A stretch of 64,000 nucleotides of DNA, from the NCBI RefSeq assembly GCF_000275845.1, contig NW_006766889.1, positions 795,643 through 859,642 on the forward strand, written 5' to 3'. The translations under genes were made by a program, and so were the position numbers. The stretch comes from Dichomitus squalens LYAD-421 SS1 (Eukaryota > Basidiomycota > Agaricomycetes > Polyporales > Polyporaceae). Positions 1-10,921 of the stretch are shown piece after piece (positions within the stretch are counted from its first letter, which is position 1; every line of letters begins with the position of its first letter). Below the pieces are notes generated by a model that saw only the letters and a program-made list of their open reading frames with translations, searched no databases and was not told the origin of the DNA.

Positions 1-49
1 TCTGTCATTCGTAGTCCGAACGGGGGCTGACCGTGCCGTTACGATCTAG

Positions 50-1433
50 ACGGATATTAACTGAGCGGCATGGGTACCGGATAGCGGTCATCATGAATGA
101 GTTCGGGGACACTGCAGTAAGACCAGTTCCAAGCTCGACCGAGGAGGAGCGTGCTGAGGGTGTCGGGATTGTAATGGTCTAACAGGATATCGAAGGTGCA
201 TCTAACGCTTCCGCCGCAGCCCCTATCAGCGTCGTTGACGCAGTTCTGTCTTGTTTGGCTTCCTAGCGAAGACGATCAACGTATCGTCTCCGGATGACCC
301 GTCGCAACAGTCCGAGGAGTTCCTGGAGCTCGCGAACGGTTGCCTCTGCTGCAGCATCAAGGACACGGGTATCGCCGCCATCGAGAAGCTCATGAAGCGC
401 AAAGGCGCCTTCGATCACATTTTGCTCGAGACAACGGGGCTCGCTGACCCCGGTATGCCATACAAGAATCGTTCATCTGTCCGCCCCTCGCCCTAATGCC
501 GCGAACCTAGGCCCCATAGCGTCTATGTTCTGGCAAAACGAGGAGTTCTCACAAGGACTTGGCCGGGATATCCATCTGGACGGTGTTGTGTGTGTCGTAG
601 ACGCTGTCTTCGGGCGACAGGTGCGCGCCTGAGTCCCAAGTGGCGTGCCACAGAGTCCTGATCCAGGCCGGTCATCTCGCTAGCAAATGGAAGAAGACCA
701 CGCTGCCGATGGTATCGGGGAAAGCTTACGGTACGCCGCTAAACTAACACCCGTCTAGAGTCCGCTTGCTGAGTCGACATGGATTGTCGCGGATAGACAA
801 ATTGCAGCCGCCGACGTAATCCTGTTGAATAAGGTCGACCTCGTACCACCTGCAGAGGCGGATGCAACAGAAGCGGTCATCCGTGGCGTGAACCCCGCAG
901 CATCCATCCACAGAACAGTGCGCGGAGAAATCGACCTGAAGCATATCATGGGCATCGACGCTTATGCTTCACGTCAGCTTTTGGAGGTATCTGGCGCAAG
1001 AGTGGCGAAGTCGCACCGCGGAGAGCACGAGCACGATCACAATCACAACAATGTGCACGACCACGAACACTCGACTTCGCCAACTCACTACGAGATTCGC
1101 GGAATCTCGAGTCTACAGATAGACTGTCCCAAGCTGTCCTCCCAGCAGTTGGATGTGTTAGACGAATGGATTCGCAGCGTCCTGTGGGAGAACAAACTAC
1201 CAGGCAGCCCCTCGGGAGACAACAGCGGACTGGAAGTCCTGCGCTGCAAAGGGCTGTTCGTTACCACGGTCGGGGATCTTTACGTCCTTCAGGGTGTCAG
1301 GAACCTGTACGAGATTGCGAAAGTCGAGGACGAGGAGCTCGGGTTGCCAGACGCTGGCAAGCTAGTTTTCATTGGCAAAGGCTTGAACGAGCATGTCAGA
1401 CGCAGTTTGCAGGAACAATTGAAAATTATATGA
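50..1433 (+). CDS. ZNG1: CobW/ZNG1-type zinc metallochaperone GTPase (5' truncated)
   Basis: G3E-family GTPase of the COG0523/CobW group. Eukaryotic members (ZNG1/CBWD) pass zinc to client enzymes such as methionine aminopeptidase. Exons read from the sequence: 50-116, 186-195, 267-452, 511-620, 684-730 and 797-1433. The joined protein shows the block [11 protein letters not shown], the metal-binding GCLCC motif, ETTGLADPG, an NKVDL guanine-specificity motif and a His-rich linker (residues encoded at 1018-1070) followed by the CobW C-terminal domain. The P-loop exon lies left of the window, so the gene is truncated by the edge, not broken. The second visible exon is only 10 nt and supplies Asp-Ile-Glu. 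The family assignment is firm; the zinc-transfer role is inferred from the family. Confidence 0.93.
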
Positions 1434-1543
1434 GTACACGGTCATTGATTACGCCTTCGTGCAGCCTGATCGTGTTTTCGCCCAATCACCAAGCCGCTTG
1501 CATCCGAAAGTGAATGGTATCGAACTCGGTACCAGTCCCTGCC

Positions 1544-1926
1544 ATGTCTTCTATAACGTACTACCCGCCTTCTGCTCAGCCAGAAACAGTCAGCACGTCG
1601 GAACGGGCCGCCGCGTACAGTTGCTCACGTACCTGCACTGCGGAGTCTACGCTCGTGTGCGACTTCCAATTGGAGGACTGTCGTCCGCATACGTCGCAGC
1701 TGGAGATCATCTCCGATTCTCTCGCAACGCTCGGGTCTATCACTGTGCATCGACAGAGCATCGTGAGTATATCGCGAACCGAGACGCGTGATGAGGGACA
1801 CAGATGCAAAGTTCGGAGTGCATACCCGACTGCGGCGGACACGCGAAGGTGACCGTCGAACCTCCCGATAGGACAGCACGCCTTCTTGCGCGGCGGACCA
1901 CCTCAGACCAGACAAGGCAAGCTTGA
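1544..1926 (+). CDS. Small two-exon protein of unknown function
   Basis: Exon 1 is 1544-1762 and ends at a clean GTGAGT donor. A 41-nt intron (1763-1803) ends in CACAG. Exon 2 is 1804-1926 and stops at TGA. Both exons are whole codons (73 and 41), giving a soluble protein of about 113 residues. It has a Ser/Thr-rich N-terminus and a C-terminal stretch DCGGHAKVTVEPPDR followed by basic residues. I do not recognise a family. It is convergent with the YAE1 gene; the two stop codons are only about 9 bp apart. Support is frame closure, good splice signals and protein-like composition. A chance ORF pair remains possible. Confidence 0.5.
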
Positions 1927-1935
1927 GGGGAAACC

Positions 1936-2656
1936 TCAACTCCATTGCACCGCTATCCCAAGGCCCAGCTCTCTCGCTATAGCGAGAAGCCGCTCCTTGA
2001 GCCGTGCGACGTCCTCGGCCGTAGGACGCGCCGGCTTCAGACGTGCGTCCGCCCCTGCCCCTTCTATCACACCGCCCATCTGCGCCATGAGGTCCTCGAG
2101 GCTCTCCATGTCTCGCTTCGCCTTCAGCGCCTCGTTGAGCTCGGCAGGGTCGGTCACGTCGTCCTCATCGTCCATACGCGCATCTCTGTCCCTGCCCTCA
2201 CCGTCGAGGTGCTCCCGCGCGTGCGCGAGCGCCTGCAGGTCCGGGGGCGCGATGTCCGAGAGGCGCACGTTCGAAAGCTCAGTCGCTATCGCCCGCACCT
2301 CCGCGACGCGTGGGTCGGTTGCGATCGAAGGGGGGCCGGGTGCTCTCGAGAGGAAAGCGAGGAGGGCGGAGGAGAGCCCTCGGAGGATGCCTAGGTCACG
2401 GCCGAGGGGCGCGCCGACGGACGCGAAGCCGTCGTCGAAGCCCTCTTGGAGGGCGCCTTCCTTCCCGGCTGTGATGCCCTCGCGGTAGCCTGCCTGTGGG
2501 GGAAAGAGACGTCGGTCCGCGAGCAGGTCGGAGGCAGGTGCGGAAGCGATCAGGGAGAGAGGACGGGCGTACGTTTGTGAAGTCGTTCGATATCTTCTCC
2601 CACTCAGTATTTTGCAGAGCCTTAGGGTCGTTTCCCCAAAATTCTTCGTCGTCCAT
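1936..2656 (-). CDS. YAE1: Yae1 family protein (Fe-S cluster adaptor for Rli1/ABCE1)
   Basis: Two exons, 2656-2573 and 2493-1936, join in phase 0 to give about 213 residues. The start MDDEEFWGND is followed at the junction by AGYREGITAGKE and LQEGFDDGF, the diagnostic Yae1 deca-GX3 repeat region. In yeast, Yae1 and Lto1 form an adaptor that brings the Fe-S protein Rli1 (ABCE1) to the cytosolic iron-sulfur assembly machinery. The C-terminal half is acidic and helical, with a run encoding RMDDEDDVTDP, and is not strongly family-diagnostic. An unspliced frame that starts upstream at 2709 also exists, but it lacks the MDDEEFWGND start, so the spliced model is preferred. Confidence 0.85.
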
Positions 2657-2709
2657 GGGCCTATACGGTGTGAGACGATATGGAGGAAGATGTACGAGAG
2701 TCCGAGCAA

Positions 2710-3848
2710 AGACCGTGAGCTGCTGAAAAGGCTATGGATCTGAGATCGGCTCGATCAGGCGTGGCCGCGTGGGCGTTTATGACGACGGGACGCTCGCCTA
2801 GATTCTACGGACCTCAACGTCCTCAACAACCATCCGAAGTGCATAGTGCTGCTTATGTTGGATTCTCTGTATGTGGCTGCCAACCCGCCTTCGTGGTGAA
2901 CGTTGAGCACTGTTGACGGTCGGAGGCTCTCGCTTGTTACTAGGGGTTCTACTTGCTTGGATATAGAGGTGAGTACTTGAGTAATAATCTCAGAATATAT
3001 CTTCCTTTTGGGCTTCGGTTTGCACCTGACAGAGTACCCGCAGTGGCCTGCGTGACCTTCGTAATGAATGGATAGTGGAACACAACGTATGACACTATGG
3101 CCGTTATGACACGAATGTATGCTCAGATACAGTCTCCAGATCGGCGAAGTGATTAGCTTCCTGCAACAGGTCGCAGCTTGCCACCCGGCGTATAACGTTG
3201 GCGACGTCGTCATTAGACCGTATGGGGACGGGGCACGGAACTCAAAGGTAGCTTCCTCGGATACCCGTCCTTGGAAGTTTTGTCTGCCTTGAGTGGCAGT
3301 GGACTGCTCCCGTTCACAATCCGGGACCGGGGACAAGCTCATCCGCATGTAAGTTTTGATACTATGCTCCGGGACCTCAGGGCTCAGGTGCAGAAGGCAC
3401 GGAATACAGCGCATCACAACAACATGATGGAGACCTATGCAATTCCGTGGCCAAGGTCAAACTTGCGAGGTGGAATGGTACGTCGATGCTCTATCGTGAT
3501 GCTTGTTCCCATCAAAGACTAAGTAGAAAACGATCAGCGTCAGCTGTTATCCGCTGCGATACTGTTACGTTTAGAGGTCTTTTTCACAAGTGCACCTCCT
3601 AGAATAGTCTAGGATGCTGATGGCCCAGATCATGGAGATGTCTTGCTTATGGCCGTGGTATCACTGAGGTACTCAAGGGTCGCGAGGCTTCCGAGGCATG
3701 GAGCACAGCTTGGAGATCTAGACACGAGACCCATGATTCCGCGCCCTGCCGAGAGAGGGCGTCGCTGCAGTACCGCTCATGGAGCACGGGCTTTGACAGG
3801 AGCGGGTCGCCCGATGGCGTCGGGAGAGGTCCCATGTGGACGAGGCTG
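2710..3848. other. Gene-poor stretch, no supported gene
   Basis: No model closes here. A 220-codon minus-strand frame (2755-3417) looks unstructured and Cys/Arg/Ser-rich. A plus-strand segment at about 3120-3250 encodes a protein-like string (LQIGEVISFLQQV and onward) next to plausible splice sites, but I could not extend it into a gene. It may be a relic. Confidence 0.4.
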
Positions 3849-3876
3849 TACAGTAATACACCACTCCTTTTGACAG
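3849..3876 (+). repeat. Left terminal inverted repeat of element A
   Basis: Reads TACAGTAATACACCACTCCT and continues to TTTTGACAG. It pairs with 4577-4604 with one mismatch. Confidence 0.85.
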
Positions 3877-4560
3877 AAAAAACGTGTGACTCAGATTTCT
3901 TCAGATCGACTGTAGCAATACTCAATCAGTCTCGCACATCCATTGGGGCACCACATTACAATAGTTCTATGCTAGTTTCAGTATGTAGAGTGGGGGATAT
4001 GCAGGAAATCCGAGGCGATCTGTCGCGGAATTCGTTATCAGGCGATATGCAGTCCTTTTGACAGTCACATCACGCTAGAGATCTTACCAAAAGGGGAAAG
4101 ATTATCTGGCCTGGTCCAATGAGATGCAGAGCGAGCAGATTGCGAATGAAGCGCTGGAAGGGCGTTTCGCACATATGCCTTCTCGGTCATACGTTGGTCA
4201 TCCCAAAATCGTAGCCTAATGTGGCAGTGTGACAACCTGTTTGATGGCAATGGCCACCGTGTTGCAAGTCTCATCTATGATACTCCATTCCCCTCGATAA
4301 GGCTGGAAATACACTCAAAGTTATGAGAAGAACCTAGTGACAGTGTTGTAAGTCTCCGATTTTTTATGATCGCTACACTGCGATCAAGATCTAGCGAGTA
4401 AGTCATATTTGGCTAATTTCGAGTGATCATTCCTCTGTATGAAAACATCGCGAGGGGAAGCAAGCCCCCAAACTGGTAGATATGTAACTACAATGTATAA
4501 GAATAGGATTATGAACATAAAAAGGAAGGGGGTACGAAGGAGGAACAGCGATCGGTCTTT

Positions 4561-4604
4561 GTCAAAAGGAGTGGTGCTGTCAAAAGGAGTGGTGTATGAC
4601 TGTA
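4561..4604 (-). repeat. Right terminal inverted repeat of element A with a tandem inner copy
   Basis: The unit GTCAAAAGGAGTGGTG occurs twice in direct orientation, at 4561 and 4579. The outer copy continues to the ACTGTA end at 4604. Doubled subterminal units often act as transposase binding sites; that role is inference here. Confidence 0.8.
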
Positions 4605-5080
4605 AGTGTTCGCACTCGTGCTGTGAAGCGATATGAGGCTGGCGGAGCCTCAGTTGAGGTTGATAGGCAGTAGCTCTGAGCTGGCCCGGGCGGGCTATCG
4701 CCAGTCGGGAGACAATCGTGGATGCGAAAGACGTCTTGCACGGAACTCCTGAGAAGGTGCGTATTGAATATTGATTGCTGAGCACAAACGAAGTGTGAGC
4801 AAGCGATAGTACCTATACGAGACGACGGCGTCGGCCCCGGTCGTGCAAAACCAAGTGACAATGTGGGAAGGGAGTAGATCGGCTGCGTGATCCTGCTGAC
4901 ATAAGCGAACGGCATCTGCGTGGCGTGATTAGCCGGGCGTGTGCAGGGCGAATATAATCCTATCGTGCTTCCTCTGCACAGCTCAGCTTTCACGACGTCC
5001 TCTTCGTCCGACGTCCTTTCCTTATTTCCCCCTTCCCTCTCCCCACCTTCGCTCAGTCACCGGCACGCCCGTCGTCGAGC
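4605..5080. promoter_or_regulatory. 5' region of the P450 reductase gene with pyrimidine-rich leader
   Basis: No coding gene is seen. The last 100 bases before the reductase start (about 4970-5075) form a strongly CT-rich tract. Such tracts are common around transcription starts of highly expressed fungal genes. No convincing TATA box was found. Confidence 0.45.
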
Positions 5081-7445
5081 ATGGCCTCTTCGGACGTCAT
5101 CGTTCTCGCCCTCGGGGTCATCCTCGCAGCGGTCTATCTCTTCCGTGACCAGCTCTTCGCCTCCTCAAAGCCCAAGACCGTCCCTACATCCACCTCCAAG
5201 GCCAATGCCGGTGGAGGCAACCCTCGGGACTTCATCGCAAAGCTGAAGGAAGGCGTAAGTCCATACTCCGTCACATCCGGTGCGAGAGTCCGTCCTGACG
5301 AACTTGCAACGTGTCCCCAGAAAAAGCGCATCGTCATCTTCTACGGCTCACAGACCGGCACGGCGGAAGAGTACGCTATTCGTATCGCTAAGGAGGCCAA
5401 GCAGAAGTTCGGTCTTGCATCTCTCGTCTGCGATCCCGAGGAGTACGACTTCGAGAACCTGGACCAGGTTCCGGAGGACTGCTGCGTCTTCTTCGTCATG
5501 GCCACCTACGGTGAGGGTGAGCCCACCGACAACGCCGTCACTCTCTGCCAGAACCTCTCCGACGACAGCTTCGAGTTCTCCAACGGCGAACACAAGCTCG
5601 AGGGTCTCAAGTACGTCGTCTTCGGCCTCGGTAACAAGACCTACGAGCACTACAACCTCATCGCCCGCAACGTCGATGCCGACCTCACCAAGATGGGCGC
5701 CATCCGTATCGGTGAGCGCGGCGAGGGTGACGACGACAAGAGCATGGAGGAGGACTATCTCGAGTGGAAGGACGGCATGTGGGAAGAGTTCTCGCGCGTC
5801 ATGGGTGTCGAGGAAGGTCAGGGCGGTGATACGCCTGACTTCGCTGTGACGGAGGTCGCAGACCACCCGCCCGAGAAGGTCTACCTCGGTATGTGTTAAT
5901 CTTTCTCAAACGCTATCAGCAGGAGCTTATCCGGCGTTTCAGGTGAACTCTCCGCTCGCGCTCTCACCCGCTCGAAGGGCATTCATGACGCTAAGAACCC
6001 TTACCCTGCACCTATTACCGTGGCTCGCGAACTCTTCGCTGAGGGCGCTGATCGCAATTGCATTCATGTTGAGCTCAACACTGAGAACTCCGGCATCACC
6101 TACCAGCATGGTGATCACGTTGGTGTCTGGCCCTCCAACTCCGAGGTTGAGGTGGATCGTCTACTCTGCGCTCTTGGGCTTCACGACAAGAAGGATACCG
6201 TCATCCAGATCGAATCGCTCGACCCTGCGCTCGCGAAGGTTCCTTTCCCCGTCCCTACAACCTACGTTACCGTCCTCCGTCACTACATCGACATCAGCGC
6301 CGTCGCCGGTCGTCAGATCCTCGGTGTATTGTCCAAGTTTGCCCCTACTCCTGACGCTGAGGCGTTCCTGAAGAACCTCAACAGCAACAAGGATGAATAC
6401 AATAACATCGTCACCACCGGCTGTCTCAAACTCGGCGAAATACTCCAGGTCGCGGCTGGGAACGACATCAGCGTTGCCCCGACCCCTGAGAACACTTCAT
6501 CCTGGAAGATCCCTTTCGACATCATTGTCTCGTCGATCCCTCGTCTTCAGCCTCGGTACTACTCCATCTCCTCCAGCCCCAAGCTCTACCCTCATTCGAT
6601 CCACGTCACCTGCGTCGTCCTTCAGTACGAATCCGTCAAGAACGAGCGCGTTCCGGCTCGCTGGGTATTCGGTACTGGCTCCAATTTCCTACTCAACCTC
6701 AAGTATGCGGCGAATGGCGAGCAAGCACCTTTGGTGGATACTAAGGAGGAGCCCGCGCGCGTTCTCACCCCGAAGTACGCCATCGAGGGTCCCCGCGGCG
6801 CATACAAGCAGGAAACCGTCTTCAAGGTCCCCATCCACGTCCGTCGTTCGACTTTCCGCCTCCCAACGAACCCCAAGAGCCCCGTTATCATGATTGGACC
6901 CGGTACTGTAAGTGTTACGTCTTTATATGAGCGCCCAAATGGCGTCTCGCTCACCACCGGTCACACAGGGTGTCGCTCCGTTCCGCGGCTTCGTCCAGGA
7001 GCGTGTCGCAATGGCGCGGCGCACTATCGAGAAGAACGGACCCGAAGGCCTGGCAGACTGGGGCAGCATTCGGCTGTACTTCGGCTCGCGGACGTCGACG
7101 CAGGACTTCCTCTACAAGGACGAGTGGCCCGAGTATGCCAAGGAGCTGCACGGGAAATTCACGCTCCGGGCCGCGTTCTCGCGCGAGGTGTACAAGCCGG
7201 ACGGGAGCAAGATCTACGTGCAGGACCTGCTGTGGGAGGACCGCGAGACGGTCGCGGACGCGATCCTGAACGGGAAGGGCTACGTGTACATCTGCGGAGA
7301 CGCGAGGAGCATGAGCAAGGCCGTCGAGGAGACCCTGTCCCGGATCTTGGGCGAGGCGAAGGGTGGGAGCGCGGAGGTGGAGGGCGTAGCGGAGCTGAAG
7401 CTGTTGAAGGAGAGGAGCAGGTTCTTGACGGACGTGTGGAGCTGA
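5081..7445 (+). CDS. CPR1: NADPH-cytochrome P450 reductase
   Basis: Diflavin reductase that passes electrons from NADPH via FAD and FMN to microsomal cytochromes P450. Exons 5081-5254, 5321-5888, 5943-6907 and 6969-7445 sum to 727 residues. Residues 5-21 form the ER membrane anchor. The FMN domain shows FYGSQTGTAEEYA and TYGEGEPTDNA. The FAD domain shows RYYSISSSP. The NADPH site shows GPGT joined across intron 3 to GVAPFRGF, then YFGSRTSTQDFLY and YVYICGDARSMS. The protein ends in the expected aromatic DVWS. Length and order of domains match the family. No P450 gene lies in this window, so its partners are elsewhere in the genome. Confidence 0.97.
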
Positions 7446-8508
7446 GCGATGAGCGGGACGGGCTCCAGGATTCTGCGTTGTGTCGTACGATCCCGACATA
7501 TAGAGGGATTTGGGATGGGGATGGAGGACGCGGATGCGTCGCATTGCTGCATACTACGATGCCTTTACGTATCGTCGACTCTCGTTTGCTCTGTGGTTTT
7601 ACCTTTGTTCTACTCTGTTCACTCCATGATATGGCATCGCATCTCAACATCGCTCTAGCTTTGAGCTTGCGCGAAGACTCGGAGGCGTCCGGACTTCCTT
7701 GAGGTGATGAACGGCGAGTGCATCATTCATGGCGACGTGCGGGCCAGTGATGGGTTATGTCCTCTCGCTGAATGGGATCACAACGTACTAGAAATCCAGT
7801 TAGCGCGATGTCGATGTCCTATCATGTATGCTCCTGCCTCTCGCATTTGGCGCGCGCTCGCGCTCCTATGGATGGGGCTCTTCAGTAACACGACGGACCA
7901 CTTACTCCTTCTACGGATGGCTCATCAGGTTTCTGATCATGTCACCAAGCTCGCACATACAGCTTGTCTTTTGTGATGGTGCGCGGTGGAACCTGAACGT
8001 AGTATCTGATCTCTTTTCTCAACCAGAGTTCACAGAGGGCATCGAATCTGAGCCAAATGCAAAGATGAAATCCGTCCTGTATCGCGCATACGTCCTCTCT
8101 GGAAGTGGCGGGTGTATGCTATGCCTCAATATTTCGACTGCGCAAGTACATAAGCGTCTGCGTGAGACCAACACCCACACAAGGTTGTTGGACCAGGTGC
8201 GCTCCGTATGACTGCTTCAAAGTGTGTGTGCTCATATTGCGCCTTCGACAAGTCACTTCAGGTCCCGGGTCAGCCACTCTGAACCTACAGCGGCGAGGCC
8301 TTCGAAAATTGCAGTGTCTACACAAGACACGACAGAATCCGTACTGCAGATCGGTCAGCCACTTGCAAGGCGGCTTACACGCTAGAACGGAGGTCTACAT
8401 ACTACAAGACGTCATAGAACTTGTACCTCAAATCCGTCAACCGCAAAACCTTCACCGTGGTAGGCAGTTGTGAAGTGGCTGCGGAGGCGAACATCTCCTG
8501 TGAGCAGC
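7446..8508. other. Intergenic, no gene seen
   Basis: This holds the 3' flank of the reductase and the distal promoter of the secreted protein. Short frames on both strands lack splice-consistent extension or family motifs. Confidence 0.4.
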
Positions 8509-8516
8509 CTATAAGG
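8509..8516 (+). promoter_or_regulatory. TATA-like box for the Ser/Thr-rich secreted protein
   Basis: CTATAAGG lies about 115 bp upstream of the ATG at 8628. Position and sequence suit a core promoter of a regulated secreted protein. Function is inferred. Confidence 0.4.
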
Positions 8517-8627
8517 ACTGGCATTTTCCTTAATCCATCCTCGTGCGTGGTTTCTCAATCCTCGACCACATTTCTATCCCAGCCTACCGTCGCTTTCTCA
8601 ATTTCGTCTTCGCTGTCTTTACCCACA

Positions 8628-9241
8628 ATGGTCGCCTTCAAGTACTCTGCCGCCCTCGTCACCTTCGGACTCTCGATCTGCACTGGTGTCGGTGCTCGTA
8701 ATATATGTTGGTGCTCGCAGTGGCCGCCCCTTCCCACAACGTCAACTGACTATTCTTGTCAGTTGCACCCCGTCGCCCTGAATGCGGCGTCGACCCCGCG
8801 GCCTCGTCGATCATCACCGTGACTTCGACAGTGACTTCGACAGTGACCGCAACCCCGCGCACACGCCTCGCCAAGCGTACCACCGACGCCATCACGACTA
8901 TCACCGACACGACTACCACGACTACCACGGCTACCGACACCACCACCACAACCACCACGTCTATCGAGACGTCAGTCACGTCGTCATCCTCTGACTCGGT
9001 TATATCCCCGTCGGCCCCGTTGGGCAACCCGTACTTCAGGCCTCATTCGACCAGAACCCCTCGCTCGACGGAGACGGCGAGCTCGACGGGATCCCTGCCG
9101 TCGAGCGTATCGAGCAGCGCTTCCAGCGATGCAAGCAGCGCATCGAGCGCGCTCAGCAGTGCATCGAGTGTCGCCAGCAGTGCATCGAGCGTCGCGAGCA
9201 GTACATCAACGGGCGATCTCAGTACAACTTCGTGCGTCTAG
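8628..9241 (+). CDS. Secreted Ser/Thr-rich mucin-like protein
   Basis: Exons 8628-8697 and 8763-9241 give 182 residues. A signal peptide (about residues 1-20, ending near TGVGA) is followed by a short region with one Cys (RRPECGVDPA). Next comes a long Thr-rich block (about residues 50-95, runs of Thr with Asp and Ala) and then a Ser/Ala-rich block with repeats of the type SSASSVASS. Dense Ser/Thr implies heavy O-mannosylation and a cell-wall or extracellular location. The tail DLSTTSCV is not hydrophobic, so there is no evident GPI signal. No enzymatic domain is seen. Similar low-complexity proteins are common in basidiomycete secretomes; the role is unknown. Confidence 0.7.
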
Positions 9242-9563
9242 TATGGAGTGCGAGAGGATTTACTGGGACATGGGCGTCTCGAATACTTGGTTTTGGGTGA
9301 TCATGCGGATGTTGCACATATTGTTATTAGCCACAGATATCCAAACGTTGGCGCATGCTGTATTTACGCGTTGGCATTCACCCTACGTATCCTTATGACT
9401 CTGCATAAAGGGAATTGGAAGTGGGAGCATCTACTGGGGCGGAGGCTCGGTGCGGCCCGGCCGTACGCGATGCCGCCGAGGTCGCCGATTGTGTAGACTG
9501 TGCTCGTCCCCGACAGTCTCCTGCCTGTGTACGTGTACTTGCTTGCGGCTTGTCCGGGCTGTG

Positions 9564-10921
9564 ATGTTACGCGGCGCTCTCCGCACGCCTGCTGTTTCCC
9601 TCCAAACCCCACTCTGGTACCCAAGTCCCGCTCGGAGTACCCTACGTTATCTGAGACCTACTTCGCGGCATTATTCCACGCCAACGCAGACTCCGGAGAA
9701 CAAACGAGAATCATCTCCAGACAACGGGTCGCTCCCGTCTGCAGAACCGTCATATAGGGAGGATGCTACCGCTACCGGTGGAGAACCCATAGCCATGCCC
9801 CCACCCCCTTCTGGATCCCCTTCCTCATCGTCCGAGACAGGATCAAGCAAGAATGGGAGTGCAGGCAGCACGGAACAGCCCAATAGCATCCAAGACCGTA
9901 TGCGGGAGTTGAGTACGGGTGCGCTAAAGGAGATGCGCGTGCGCGGGGACGAGTTCACCGCGAGGGTGGCGAGGACGTTCTCAAAGCTCGGCGCAGAGCT
10001 CAACCGCGTGACAGGCTACGAGGAGATCGAGCAGCTGAAGCGCAAGGTGGTCGAACAAGGTGTGCAGGCCTCTAGTCTCGTCTCTGTGCTGCCCCGTCAC
10101 CAACGTCCTCACTGCGTCAACCCGCTTTTCTCCGCATCCTGCCAGAATCCCGGATACATCACGCGCGTGAGGCGGCGCGCGCCGCAAAGGAGGCGTACGA
10201 CAGCGCCGTCCTCCAGCGGGCCAAGTCGCAACGCGAAGTGAACGATCTCCTGCAGCGCAAGTCGCACTGGACGGACGAGGACGTGTCGCGCTTCACGACG
10301 CTCGTCCGCGAGGACCACGCGCGCGAGCACGACGAGGCGCGCGCCAAGGCCGCCGCATACGCCGCCGAGGACGCGGTCGAGCGCGAGTTCTCCGCGCTCA
10401 TGCGCGTCATCCTCAACCGCTACCACGAGGAGCAGGCGTGGTCGGACAAGATCCGGAGCGCGTCGACGTACGGGCAGCTCGCCGCGCTCGCGCTCAACCT
10501 CGCCGTGTTCGTGCTCGCGATCGTGCTCGTCGAGCCGTGGAAGCGCCGCCGGCTCGCGCAGACGTTCGAGCGCAAGGTGGAGGAGATGGGCGCGCGCACG
10601 GAGCAGGCGTTCGAGGACAAGACGTCGGAGCTGAAGGGCAGGATGGACGAGCAGGCGAGGGTGCTCGCGGCCGTGCTGGAGACCGTGCACCTCGCGAACC
10701 AGGTCGACGTCGGCGAGCTCGTTGCGCTGCAGCGTGGAGTCGGGTTGGGGCCAGCAGACGACAACGAGGAGGCACAGCCGGCACTATCGCACCCGCACGG
10801 AGAGCGAATATCTGGGGCGCTGCCGAAACCTCGGACAGATGGGGAGATGGTACTGGTCATGACGGCAAGTGCTGCCGCAGCGGGGCTGTTCGGCTGGCTA
10901 GCGCGTAGTTGGTTTGGATGA
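9564..10921 (+). CDS. SHE9: SHE9/MDM33 mitochondrial inner-membrane protein
   Basis: Exons 9564-10059 and 10146-10921 give 423 residues. The N-terminus (MLRGALRTPAVSLQ, Arg/Ser-rich, no acids) is a mitochondrial presequence, which is why this ATG was chosen over an in-frame upstream extension. A Pro/Ser-rich linker leads to a coiled-coil region (about residues 130-300). This contains the family core around REVNDLLQRKSHWTDEDVSRF, then a transmembrane helix (LAALALNLAVFVLAIVLVEP), another coiled coil and a second C-terminal hydrophobic segment (MTASAAAAGLFGWLA). In yeast, Mdm33 governs inner-membrane fission and lipid homeostasis. The intron junction restores KVVEQESRIHHAREAA, supporting the splice. 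Confidence 0.92.

Larger units (their letters stand above)
3849..4604. mobile_element. Non-autonomous TIR element (Tc1/mariner-like MITE), element A
   Basis: 28-bp terminal inverted repeats at 3849-3876 and 4577-4604 match at 27 of 28 positions. Both ends begin TA-CAGT and read inward to ACACCACTCC and TTTTGACAG. A TA flank plus a CAGT terminus is the hallmark of Tc1/mariner-type ends, with TA as the target duplication. The 756-bp interior is AT-richer than its surroundings and encodes no transposase, so the element is non-autonomous. The right end carries a second copy of the inner repeat (from 4561), and a 12-bp match lies at 4053-4064. The superfamily call rests only on termini and target site. 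Confidence 0.75.

Noticed and set aside
1936..2709. Unspliced 257-codon version of YAE1
   Set aside because: It starts in the promoter and replaces the expected MDDEEFW start. The spliced form restores the family N-terminus and the GX3 repeat.
2755..3417. 220-codon minus-strand frame
   Set aside because: Composition is random-like and Arg/Ser/Cys-rich, with no motif and no consistent codon bias.
5280..7702. Alternative long frames within the P450 reductase gene
   Set aside because: All are out-of-frame or read-through versions of the four reductase exons.
7870..7905. A third copy of the element A terminus (CAGTAACACGACGGACCACT)
   Set aside because: Only scattered bases match the TIR, and there is no partner repeat and no TA-CAGT junction.
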